Origin: Promethearchaeota archaeon
Lineage (GTDB): Archaea > Asgardarchaeota > Lokiarchaeia > Sigyniarchaeales > SOKP01
Direction of reading: 5' to 3'
NCBI GenBank assembly: GCA_030606095.1
Contig: JAUWHC010000024.1
Location: forward strand, 1-14,419
DNA: 14,419 nucleotides
In this document: piece by piece, positions 7,503 to 14,251 of the stretch
Numbering within the stretch: the stretch's first letter is position 1
How the letters are laid out: the number at the start of each line of letters is the position of its first letter
Program-made: the position numbers and the translations under genes
The notes under the pieces: generated by a model
Database searches by the model: none
What the model was told of the DNA's origin: nothing
The model's input: the letters and a program-made list of their open reading frames with translations, nothing else

Positions 7503-7511
7503 ATTTATATA
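7503..7511 (-). promoter_or_regulatory. TATA box of the upstream TPR gene
   Basis: Read on the minus strand this is TATATAAAT. Its centre is about 23 bases before the proposed ATT start at 7484, the same geometry seen before the glycerol-3-phosphate dehydrogenase and SCP2 genes. That spacing predicts a transcript with almost no leader. Confidence 0.5.
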
Positions 7512-7593
7512 GTTGTTTTATTTAAGTGGTTGATATCTTAAAAGGGCATAAAATTGTAAATAATAAATTTTTAATTCCTCTTGTGCGATCTAC

Positions 7594-8028
7594 TTAAAAA
7601 ATATCTTCTAAAATCATTGCAGAATCTTTTACATATTGAAAGCACTTCTTTTCAAAAAAATCATTTCGATCGTAGTAGTCTTTTCCTTCAGGTGTATTAA
7701 TATCACAACCAAGTAATTCTTTACAAATTATTGAGCCATGAATTTCTTGAAACCGATTTGAAAATTCTCTTATAACCTGATACGTCTTTTCTTTCGCTTC
7801 TGTATCGTTATTTATTCCCATACCATATCTTAAACTAATAACCATAAAAGCCCCAGATACTGCACCACATGTATTTTGTAAACGACCCATTCCCCCTCCA
7901 AATCCAGTTGATAATCTTAGAGCTGTATCTCTATCTAGTCCATATTGAGTGGCAAAAGAACTTAATATTGATTGAGCACAATTACAATCTCCTCTAAAAG
8001 AAGAAATAGCTTTTTCTATTCCGGACAT
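7594..8028 (-). CDS. C_GCAxxG_C_C family redox-type protein
   Basis: This small 144-residue soluble protein belongs to the C_GCAxxG_C_C family, named for its conserved cysteines. Here these are C15 and C17 (GDCNCAQS), C54 in TCGAVSG after a glycine-rich FGGGMGRLQN stretch, C102 and C108 (IICKELLGC) and C129. The family is proposed to be redox-active or metal-binding, and its biochemical role is poorly defined. The variant here is CGAVSG rather than CGAxxG with an extra Cys. It starts at ATG 8026-8028 behind a clear Shine-Dalgarno site. It is divergent from the radical SAM gene, so the two may share regulation. It is full length for the family as I know it. Confidence 0.88.
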   Translation of the reverse strand: MSGIEKAISSFRGDCNCAQSILSSFATQYGLDRDTALRLSTGFGGGMGRLQNTCGAVSGAFMVISLRYGMGINNDTEAKEKTYQVIREFSNRFQEIHGSIICKELLGCDINTPEGKDYYDRNDFFEKKCFQYVKDSAMILEDIF

Positions 8029-8037
8029 TTCGAAGAA

Positions 8038-8045
8038 CTCCTTTT
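8038..8045 (-). promoter_or_regulatory. Strong Shine-Dalgarno site of the C_GCAxxG_C_C gene
   Basis: The minus strand reads AAAAGGAG, ending 9 bases before the ATG. It is the clearest ribosome-binding site in the window and contrasts with the SD-less starts elsewhere. TATA-like sequence further upstream at about 8070-8085 would give a leader of some 25-30 bases. Confidence 0.7.
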
Positions 8046-8149
8046 TTTTATGAATATTGCAATTTAAATGTATAAAAAATATAAAATTTCTTATCTATTA
8101 TTTAATTAATGAATTAATACATATTTTTTTAACAAAGTGCTGATTTAAA

Positions 8150-9262
8150 ATGAAATTTAAAGCAAGATTGTGGGATTCACTGGAAGATAATAAAGTAAAA
8201 TGTCATGTTTGCGCTAATGAATGTGTTATCCTTCCCGGGAAAGTAGGAATTTGCAGAACCCGAAAAAATTTTGATGGAGAATTATACACTCTTATTTATG
8301 GATCAATGATATCTAGTGGAAGTTTAGACCCGATTGAAAAAAAGCCTTTATATAATTTTTGGCCTGGTGCTACCACTTATTCGATCGCTTCTATAGGATG
8401 TTCTTTTAGATGCCAGAATTGCCAAAATTGGAATATAAGCCAAGCAAATCCAACTGATAATGGGAAAAATGGGTTTTATTCCTTAGAAGGACTAGAAAAC
8501 CGAAAAATGTCTTTAGTAGAAATGACACCAAAACAACTCATTGAAAAGGTTAAAAAAAGTGGAGCTACGACACTAGCATATACATATAATGAACCATCAA
8601 TTTGGCTTGAATGGATACTGGACACCACAAAATTACTTAAACAAGAAAATATTAAGACCATTTTAGTAACAAATGGGTATTCTACAGCAGAAGCTTCAAA
8701 AGAGCTAATAGAGGCTGGAATTGATGCGGCTAATATAGATATTAAGTCTATGTCAGATGATTTCTATAAGAAAATATGTGGTGTTAATTCAGTACAGCCT
8801 GTTTTGGATACTGCAAAAAGATTCAAATCTAATGGGATTCATGTAGAAATAACTAACTTGATCATTCCAGATTTGAATGATAGTGATTTAGAAATTGAAA
8901 AATTATCTAATTGGATTGTTGAGAATTTAGGAAATGATACGCCTACTCACTTCTCAGCATACCATCCTGACTTTAAGCAACCATCTTTGAAAAAGACTCC
9001 ATATAAAACATTAGATAATGCTTATAATATAGCCAAAAAAGCAGGTTTGAGTTATGTTTATGTAGGAAATATTAATCACGAAAAAGGAGGAAATACTTAC
9101 TGTCCAAATTGTAATCATTTAATTTTAGGTAGAAGTGGCTATAGATTTACCAAAATTGATATTACAGATACAAAACATTGCCCAAGCTGTCATTATGATT
9201 TAAGTAATGAGATTAAAGGAGAAATTAATAGAAAAGCCTCTCGTAGATCTAGCTTCTTTTAA
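8150..9262 (+). CDS. amrS: AmmeMemoRadiSam-system radical SAM enzyme
   Basis: This 370-residue cytosolic radical SAM enzyme resembles the pyruvate formate-lyase activase group. The [4Fe-4S]/SAM motif is CSFRCQNC, Cys 84, 88 and 91. Before it lies a Cys cluster typical of AmrS: C18, C21, C25 and C35 (KCHVCANECVILPGKVGICR). DPIEKKPL is also characteristic. The C-terminal ribbon reads GNTYCPNCNH with CPSCHYDL about 35 residues later. AmrS genes usually co-occur with AMMECR1 and Memo homologues in an undefined modification pathway; neither is in this window. The family's reaction is not established. The start ATG 8150 follows CTGATT and four bases, matching two other starts here, and has no normal Shine-Dalgarno. 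A TATA-like ATACATATTT at 8117-8126 lies about 29 bases upstream. Confidence 0.93.
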   Translation: MKFKARLWDSLEDNKVKCHVCANECVILPGKVGICRTRKNFDGELYTLIYGSMISSGSLDPIEKKPLYNFWPGATTYSIASIGCSFRCQNCQNWNISQANPTDNGKNGFYSLEGLENRKMSLVEMTPKQLIEKVKKSGATTLAYTYNEPSIWLEWILDTTKLLKQENIKTILVTNGYSTAEASKELIEAGIDAANIDIKSMSDDFYKKICGVNSVQPVLDTAKRFKSNGIHVEITNLIIPDLNDSDLEIEKLSNWIVENLGNDTPTHFSAYHPDFKQPSLKKTPYKTLDNAYNIAKKAGLSYVYVGNINHEKGGNTYCPNCNHLILGRSGYRFTKIDITDTKHCPSCHYDLSNEIKGEINRKASRRSSFF

Positions 9263-9270
9263 TAATTTAG

Positions 9271-9299
9271 ATGTAAAAAGAAAAAATATTAGAAATATT
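9271..9299. terminator. Possible terminator between converging genes
   Basis: The gap holds AATATT-AGA-AATATT (9285-9299), a weak 6-bp hairpin. On the minus strand it also holds a T-rich run (ATTTTTTCTTTTTAC) that would serve the leftward membrane protein gene. No comparable T-tract serves the radical SAM gene after its stop. Confidence 0.3.
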
Positions 9300-9301
9300 A
9301 A

Positions 9302-9976
9302 TTAAAAATATCCTGTAATTGAAACTCCTATAACAACGAGCAAGAATCCTTGAAGTAGGCAGAATATTGCGATTATAAATGCAAAAACAGGCCATGATAT
9401 TGCTTTTGAAATTGACATTAAAGTTCCAATGTAAAATTTAACGGTAAGAGCAACAATAGCAAATACAAAAATAAATATAATTGCTAAAACTATTCTTGGG
9501 TCAATAAAAATCGCAATTACTTGAACGAGTTGATCTGGAATAGCCAATACAACGATAACGACTACAATTGACGCTAATAGAATTCCTATAACGCTTGAAA
9601 TAGGGAGATCGTTTAAAGGTTTTAAAAGCGTTAATATTCCTAGAATGATAAGGAAAATAGATGTAAACATACTTCTGGCATCTTGAGTATTAGTTGCGTA
9701 TGCTACGCTTGGTGCTACATCTTTTAGAATTAAGCCGCCAACACCGCTAAGTATGCTAAGAATACCGACAACGAGTCCTAAATATGTTAAAATTTTTAAG
9801 AACTTTGTAACATCGAAATTCCAATCCTCAACTTTCCTTTCTTTGAAGGAACCTCTTCTCATTGTTTCATAAATAGTGTAAATTAACCACATAAGGCCAA
9901 GAAGTAATACAAAAAATCCCGCGAGTTCTGCTAAAGGTCTTAAAAAAACCTCAGTAAAACCAAATTGATATATCAA
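9302..9976 (-). CDS. Six-helix membrane protein, function unknown
   Basis: This is a 224-residue, highly hydrophobic protein of no family I recognise. Likely membrane segments are at about residues 15-36, 59-84, 103-120, 126-147, 149-182 (long, possibly two) and 195-220. A charged loop at 38-58 contains RRGSFKERKVEDWNFD. There are no metal, nucleotide or transporter signatures. The start appears to be TTG at 9974-9976. The frame is closed by a stop three codons upstream with no ATG in between, and a GAGTG ribosome-binding-like sequence lies about 9 bases before the TTG. It is monocistronic as far as visible: it converges on the radical SAM gene and sits 130 bases downstream of the glycerol-3-phosphate dehydrogenase gene. 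No transport or enzymatic role can be assigned. Confidence 0.75.
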   Translation of the reverse strand: MIYQFGFTEVFLRPLAELAGFFVLLLGLMWLIYTIYETMRRGSFKERKVEDWNFDVTKFLKILTYLGLVVGILSILSGVGGLILKDVAPSVAYATNTQDARSMFTSIFLIILGILTLLKPLNDLPISSVIGILLASIVVVIVVLAIPDQLVQVIAIFIDPRIVLAIIFIFVFAIVALTVKFYIGTLMSISKAISWPVFAFIIAIFCLLQGFLLVVIGVSITGYF

Positions 9977-10106
9977 TAAATTTCACTCTTTTAAATTGAT
10001 TTTTATTTGTTATTATGTTGAATATCACTAATTAAGTATTTATATTATATCTAGTCCAATTTTTAAAATACATGATATTGAATAAAATATAAAATTAAGA
10101 TTTGTT

Positions 10107-11807
10107 CTATTTATTTTGTATGAATGAAACCGTTTTTTTAATGTAATCCAAATAGTTGTTGATTTCTTTTTTTGTTGTATCGTCATCCCAAAAATATTCT
10201 TTCTTCATAATATTTGCCACTTTTTCGGCGGCTTCCGAAGCTTTTTTATGGTGTATCCAGAGCGACATTTCTGTTCGTCGGCAGAACACATCTATCAAAT
10301 GAGGTGTTAATTCGTTTCTTAACACATAAACAATTTCCGCCCTAATAAAGTTGTTTTCTTCAATCACTCGTTCTTTTAGAGATTCATCCTCTTTTATCAT
10401 ATCGAGGATTTTAATGGCGCCTTTTCCATATTGCTGATATAGGTGGTCTGCAATATCCTCATCTAAAACAATGCCTGAATTTTTTAATTTATCCGGCCAA
10501 TCTTCTTTCTTTAGACCTATAATGAATGGTTGTCTTGACCAATTTTTCTCTCTCTTAATATCAGGAAAGATTTTCTTTTTTTCAACATGCTCAAATAAAT
10601 CTTCCGCCATAGCGCGCCATGTTGTTAACTTTCCTCCCGTTATGGTGAGTAATCCATCGTCAGAGAAAAAAACAAGATGTTTTCGAGAGACTTCGCTTTC
10701 AGATTTTCCTTTTTGCATTACTAATGGTCTTATTCCGGCATAAGTGGAAAGAAGATTTTTATATTCTAATTCCGCGTTTGGAAAATAATATTTTACAGAT
10801 TGTATTAAATAATCTGCATCCTCTTTATTACAATATGGATTAGCTAATTCGTCGTGATAATCTGTATCCGTTGTTCCTATGATGGTATAATATTTATTTC
10901 TTGGTAAAACAAAGAAAGCTCGACCATCTGTAATTGATAAAATAATGGTAGCCATTCGATTTTTTACGTGATTTCGTCTAAAACATAGATGAACACCCTT
11001 AGTAGGACGAATTAAAGGCTGAGGAATTTCTTCAGGACGATTATCTAACAATTTATCTGTCCAAATACCAGTAGCATTTACAACTAAAGTTGCTTTTACT
11101 TCAAATTCAATATTATTTTCCAAATCTCTACATTTAACGCCTATTATTTTTTCAGTATCTTTAATATAACCAGTTACTTTACAATAATTTATAGCGGTTG
11201 TACCTCTTATTACTGCTTCTTTAAGAATTTCTATTGTTAACCTTGCATCGTCAATGTTAGTATCGTAATAGACTGCTCCACCCAAATTTCCCTCTTTAAT
11301 GAATTCAGGTTCCAATTCAAATATTTCTGATGGAGAATGCCATTGATGCTTCTTATAATTTTTAAATTCTGAATTAGTATCGCTTAAAAAATCATAAACC
11401 TTGACAGCTCCCTTTACATCTCTCTTTTTATATTTACCCCCCTCAAAATAAGCAAAGAGAAATGGAATAGGTCGAACCAGATGAGGAATTTGAGCACGCA
11501 TCCAATTCCTTTCTCGAGTAGCTTCTTTTACTAAGTCCATATCTCCATGAGCAATGTACCTTATCCCGCCATGAGCTAATTTGGAACTCCTTGATGATGT
11601 TCCTGCTGAGAAATCTTGCATATCCACTATTGCAACTTTAAGTCCTCTCATCGCAGCTTCCCTAGCGACTCCAGCGCCAGTAATACCCGCACCAATTATG
11701 ATTATATCATACTTTGTTTCTTTCAACTGTTTGATAATATTCTCTCTATTATTATAAGTCCAATTCTGTTCAAATAATTTATCTGTTAACTCTTCCATTT
11801 TAACCAT
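10107..11807 (-). CDS. glpD: FAD-dependent glycerol-3-phosphate dehydrogenase
   Basis: This enzyme oxidises sn-glycerol 3-phosphate to dihydroxyacetone phosphate, passing electrons through FAD to a membrane acceptor. It has 566 residues. The N-terminal dinucleotide fold has GAGITGAG at 39-46. The SSRSSKLAHGGIRY motif (71-84) and LVRPIPFLF are GlpA/GlpD hallmarks. Further along are VNATGIWTD, RPTKGVHL, the GTTDTDYHDE segment and ITGGKLTTWRAMAED. The C-terminal domain carries the CRRTEMSLWIH helix. No Cys-rich [2Fe-2S] domain follows, so it resembles stand-alone GlpD more than the GlpA subunit, and no glpB, glpC, glycerol kinase or facilitator gene is nearby. ATG 11805-11807 lies about 22 bases after a TATA box; a second ATG three codons in is an alternative. 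Archaeal lipids use glycerol-1-phosphate, so a catabolic role is the default reading. Confidence 0.93.
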   Translation of the reverse strand: MVKMEELTDKLFEQNWTYNNRENIIKQLKETKYDIIIIGAGITGAGVAREAAMRGLKVAIVDMQDFSAGTSSRSSKLAHGGIRYIAHGDMDLVKEATRERNWMRAQIPHLVRPIPFLFAYFEGGKYKKRDVKGAVKVYDFLSDTNSEFKNYKKHQWHSPSEIFELEPEFIKEGNLGGAVYYDTNIDDARLTIEILKEAVIRGTTAINYCKVTGYIKDTEKIIGVKCRDLENNIEFEVKATLVVNATGIWTDKLLDNRPEEIPQPLIRPTKGVHLCFRRNHVKNRMATIILSITDGRAFFVLPRNKYYTIIGTTDTDYHDELANPYCNKEDADYLIQSVKYYFPNAELEYKNLLSTYAGIRPLVMQKGKSESEVSRKHLVFFSDDGLLTITGGKLTTWRAMAEDLFEHVEKKKIFPDIKREKNWSRQPFIIGLKKEDWPDKLKNSGIVLDEDIADHLYQQYGKGAIKILDMIKEDESLKERVIEENNFIRAEIVYVLRNELTPHLIDVFCRRTEMSLWIHHKKASEAAEKVANIMKKEYFWDDDTTKKEINNYLDYIKKTVSFIQNK

Positions 11808-11824
11808 ATTTAGAGAATTCTGGA

Positions 11825-11833
11825 CTATAAATA
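11825..11833 (-). promoter_or_regulatory. TATA box of the glycerol-3-phosphate dehydrogenase gene
   Basis: The minus strand reads TATTTATAG, centred about 22 bases before the ATG at 11807, with no Shine-Dalgarno in between. This predicts a leaderless or nearly leaderless transcript. Confidence 0.5.
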
Positions 11834-11910
11834 AGGTTTCTTAATGTTTCTATTATCAACACCTTTGATTTTTAAGGCATAAATAAATTGATATAGTTGT
11901 AATCTAATTG

Positions 11911-11920
11911 TTTTATATAT
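11911..11920 (+). promoter_or_regulatory. TATA box of the SCP2-like gene
   Basis: TTTTATATAT is centred about 21 bases before the ATG at 11936. AAGGTAAT lies between them, five bases before the ATG, and could be a weak Shine-Dalgarno if transcription begins further upstream than the TATA box implies. Confidence 0.5.
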
Positions 11921-11935
11921 TATAAGGTAATAAAA

Positions 11936-12367
11936 ATGGTAAATTCAGAATTATTAAATGAGGTTAAATTGAAATTATCTGATGGTAGTGCTATGCCCGG
12001 AGATTGTTTCAAGCTTTTTGAAATATATAAACAGATCTCATTGGAAAATGTGGGATTAAGAGATGAATTCGAAGATATGGCCATGTTAGATATGGACTTC
12101 TTAGGACAAATAATCATATCAGATGAAAACAAGAAATTTTGGCTTAAATTCAAAGAGGGAAAAGTGGATTATGGAGAAGGTAATGTCGATAATCCCTCAT
12201 TAGCCTTTTCTACCAATATAGCGACTTTTACAGGAATTATTTTTGGAACAATTGAAATTTCTGGTGCGCATGAAGCTGGAGATGTCAGCTTTGATGGTGG
12301 TAGTGAAGCTCTAATGGATCTTCAAGCGATTACCTCCGTTTTAAATGATTTTTTACAAAACATCTAA
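11936..12367 (+). CDS. SCP2-like sterol/lipid-carrier domain protein
   Basis: This is a stand-alone 143-residue SCP2-type domain, a fold that binds fatty acyl chains, sterols or other hydrophobic ligands in a beta-sheet-covered tunnel. The diagnostic part is FWLKFKEGKVDYGEGNVDNP (about residues 68-87), then the LAFSTNIATFTGIIFG strand-helix and a glycine-containing GDVSFDGG turn leading to the last helix. The N-terminal 60 residues are mostly helical. It has no signal peptide or membrane helix, so it is cytosolic. In archaea, which generally lack sterols, the ligand is probably an isoprenoid or acyl lipid, but this is inference. It is divergent from glycerol-3-phosphate dehydrogenase, which hints at lipid or glycerol metabolism. 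Its stop lies 12 bases from the convergent ABCE1 stop. Confidence 0.82.
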   Translation: MVNSELLNEVKLKLSDGSAMPGDCFKLFEIYKQISLENVGLRDEFEDMAMLDMDFLGQIIISDENKKFWLKFKEGKVDYGEGNVDNPSLAFSTNIATFTGIIFGTIEISGAHEAGDVSFDGGSEALMDLQAITSVLNDFLQNI

Positions 12368-12379
12368 TATTTTATATGT

Positions 12380-14245
12380 TTAATGCGGACCCCATAACTG
12401 CCCAGATGCTCGTTGTGCGGTATCTAATTGAGAGCCTTTTTTATTCAACCGAGCTCTACCTGTTTTGGTATCCCTTCGGAAAGTTACATCAATTTCTTTT
12501 AAAAAGAGGTTCATCCCTTCGCGTTTGTTTAGGGGTCCAATGGTTTTTCCTTGAACCCCTGGCTTTCCCGTGAAAAGAAGAAGTCGGTCAATTAAAGAAT
12601 CAGCGATTTGAATATCATGTTCTATACATATAGCAACAGCATTATTTTTTTTTGTAATAGTACGTATTATTTGACCTATTTTTATTCGTTCTTCTACATC
12701 AAGATATGCTGAAGGCTCATCAAGAATATATAGATCTGCGTGCTTAGCAAGGCAAGAACATATAAATACACGCTGAAGTTCACCTCCTGAGAGTGCTGAT
12801 ATTTGTAAATCGAATAATTTATCAACACCTAAAGGTCTATATAATATCCGTAAAATTTCTTCAGAAAAATTATATGTTAATGCCCGTTCTATGATGAAAT
12901 CTCTTACAGTTTGAGAAGATTCTTGTGTAATGTATTGCGGTTTGTAAGAGACAATAGCTTGAATTCCTTCAAATTCTGATCCAAAGTCAGGTTGGAGCTC
13001 ACCTGCGAGGATTTTTGCAAAGGTAGACTTACCACATCCATTTTGACCAACAATACCCAAAATCTCAGAAGCATAAATTGTTCCAGGATTCACAGATAGA
13101 TGAAATGACTCAAAAGTCTTTGAAATTTTTCCATAACGAGCAAAAATCTTCGCGGTGCTCCATGTCCGACCGCTAGTTGAGCGTTTAAAACCGTATTCTT
13201 TTTCTCGGAACTCTATGTTTTCTGTCTTTAAAAAACCATTTAAATATGCGTTAATACCCTTTTTTGTTGTTAAAGGCTTTGAGATAATTCCAAATTGATG
13301 GGGTACGCCATAAAATAGTTGGACTAAATCTGAAAGATAATCTAATATCGCTAAGTCGTGCTCAACTACTAATATAGGACATTGTTTCTCATTACCAAAC
13401 CCTTGAACACGCTCACGCAATAGTTGGGCTAATTTGATTCGTTTTTGCACGTCTAGAAAAGTACATGGTTCATCAATAATGTAAATATCTGCTTCTTTAA
13501 TAAGAACGGAAGCAATAGCAAATCTCTGCAACTCTCCACCAGAACATTGATCTAGGATTCGATTAGCAATAGCACTTATGTCTAAATAATCTTGAATCTT
13601 CTTGAAAAATAATGAACTTACTTCATTTTCTGCATTTAAAATGTCAATAATTTTCTTTCCTTGATACTTTTCAAACAAAACTCGCAGAACTTGTTGCTTA
13701 TATGCTATTTTTCTATCATTTCGAGATAAGTTTATGAAATGATTTCGCATTTCACTTTCTTTAACTTTTTTTATGACATCTTTCCATTTGATTTGATTAG
13801 ATTTTAAATTAGAATTTCCAAAATTTGGTTTAAATTTTCCTGAAATGATATTTAAGACAGTGGTCTTTCCTATTCCGTTTGGACCGCATAATCCAGAAAC
13901 TTTTCCCGAGATCAGAGTTGGCAAATTATAAAGACGAAAACCCTCTGTTTCTTTCTCGTTGGGATATTTATGAGTAGGGACCAATTCAATTGGCTCATCT
14001 AAAATATTTTTTACATATATTGCTTTTGCAGGACAAACATTGGCGCACACACCACATTTCAGGCAAGTTTTGCTATTTATTTTAATTTGGTTTGTAGATT
14101 TTTGAACCCAAATTGGGACTTCTTGCTTCTTCTTATTTGGTTTTAATCTTGCGTTTGAAAGCGTTATGGGACATTTCTTAATGCATTGTCGGCCACAGAA
14201 CCGGAGATTACAAGAATCGTAATCAACCAAATATACTTTTTTCAT
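12380..14245 (-). CDS. abcE1: ABCE1/Rli1 ribosome-recycling ATPase
   Basis: ABCE1 splits terminated ribosomes into subunits using ATP and two [4Fe-4S] clusters. At 621 residues it is slightly longer than the roughly 590-600 usual. Cluster Cys residues are C12, C17, C21, C25 (CNLRFCGRQCIKKCP) and C61, C64, C67, C71 (CLKCGVCANVCP). NBD1 has Walker A GPNGIGKTT (121-129), signature CSGGELQR (234-241), Walker B ending IIDEP (E259) and switch H296. NBD2 has GQNGCGKST (400-408), KPQY (Q437), LSGGELQR (485-492), ILDEPSAYLDV and H543. NBD1 deviates: the usual LSGGE is CSGGE, the SSYLD D-loop is CTFLD, and the KPQYVD Q-loop region reads KQQVLR. NBD2 is canonical. The protein is probably functional, but it could be a diverged paralogue if another copy exists. 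It begins 6 bases after the kinase fragment's stop, so it is likely its operon partner. Confidence 0.96.
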   Translation of the reverse strand: MKKVYLVDYDSCNLRFCGRQCIKKCPITLSNARLKPNKKKQEVPIWVQKSTNQIKINSKTCLKCGVCANVCPAKAIYVKNILDEPIELVPTHKYPNEKETEGFRLYNLPTLISGKVSGLCGPNGIGKTTVLNIISGKFKPNFGNSNLKSNQIKWKDVIKKVKESEMRNHFINLSRNDRKIAYKQQVLRVLFEKYQGKKIIDILNAENEVSSLFFKKIQDYLDISAIANRILDQCSGGELQRFAIASVLIKEADIYIIDEPCTFLDVQKRIKLAQLLRERVQGFGNEKQCPILVVEHDLAILDYLSDLVQLFYGVPHQFGIISKPLTTKKGINAYLNGFLKTENIEFREKEYGFKRSTSGRTWSTAKIFARYGKISKTFESFHLSVNPGTIYASEILGIVGQNGCGKSTFAKILAGELQPDFGSEFEGIQAIVSYKPQYITQESSQTVRDFIIERALTYNFSEEILRILYRPLGVDKLFDLQISALSGGELQRVFICSCLAKHADLYILDEPSAYLDVEERIKIGQIIRTITKKNNAVAICIEHDIQIADSLIDRLLLFTGKPGVQGKTIGPLNKREGMNLFLKEIDVTFRRDTKTGRARLNKKGSQLDTAQRASGQLWGPH

Positions 14246-14251
14246 TGTATT

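Noticed and set aside
10471..10743. 90-codon plus-strand open frame inside the glycerol-3-phosphate dehydrogenase gene
   Set aside because: It lies fully antisense to conserved coding sequence, has no promoter or ribosome-binding site, and resembles no known protein.
11920..12153. Minus-strand open frame of 77 codons over the SCP2-like gene
   Set aside because: It overlaps the recognisable SCP2-domain gene in antisense and reads as a low-complexity Ser/Asn/Ile/Phe shadow.
12376..12573. Plus-strand open frame over the end of ABCE1
   Set aside because: It is antisense to the well-conserved ABCE1 C-terminus and shows no independent coding signal.
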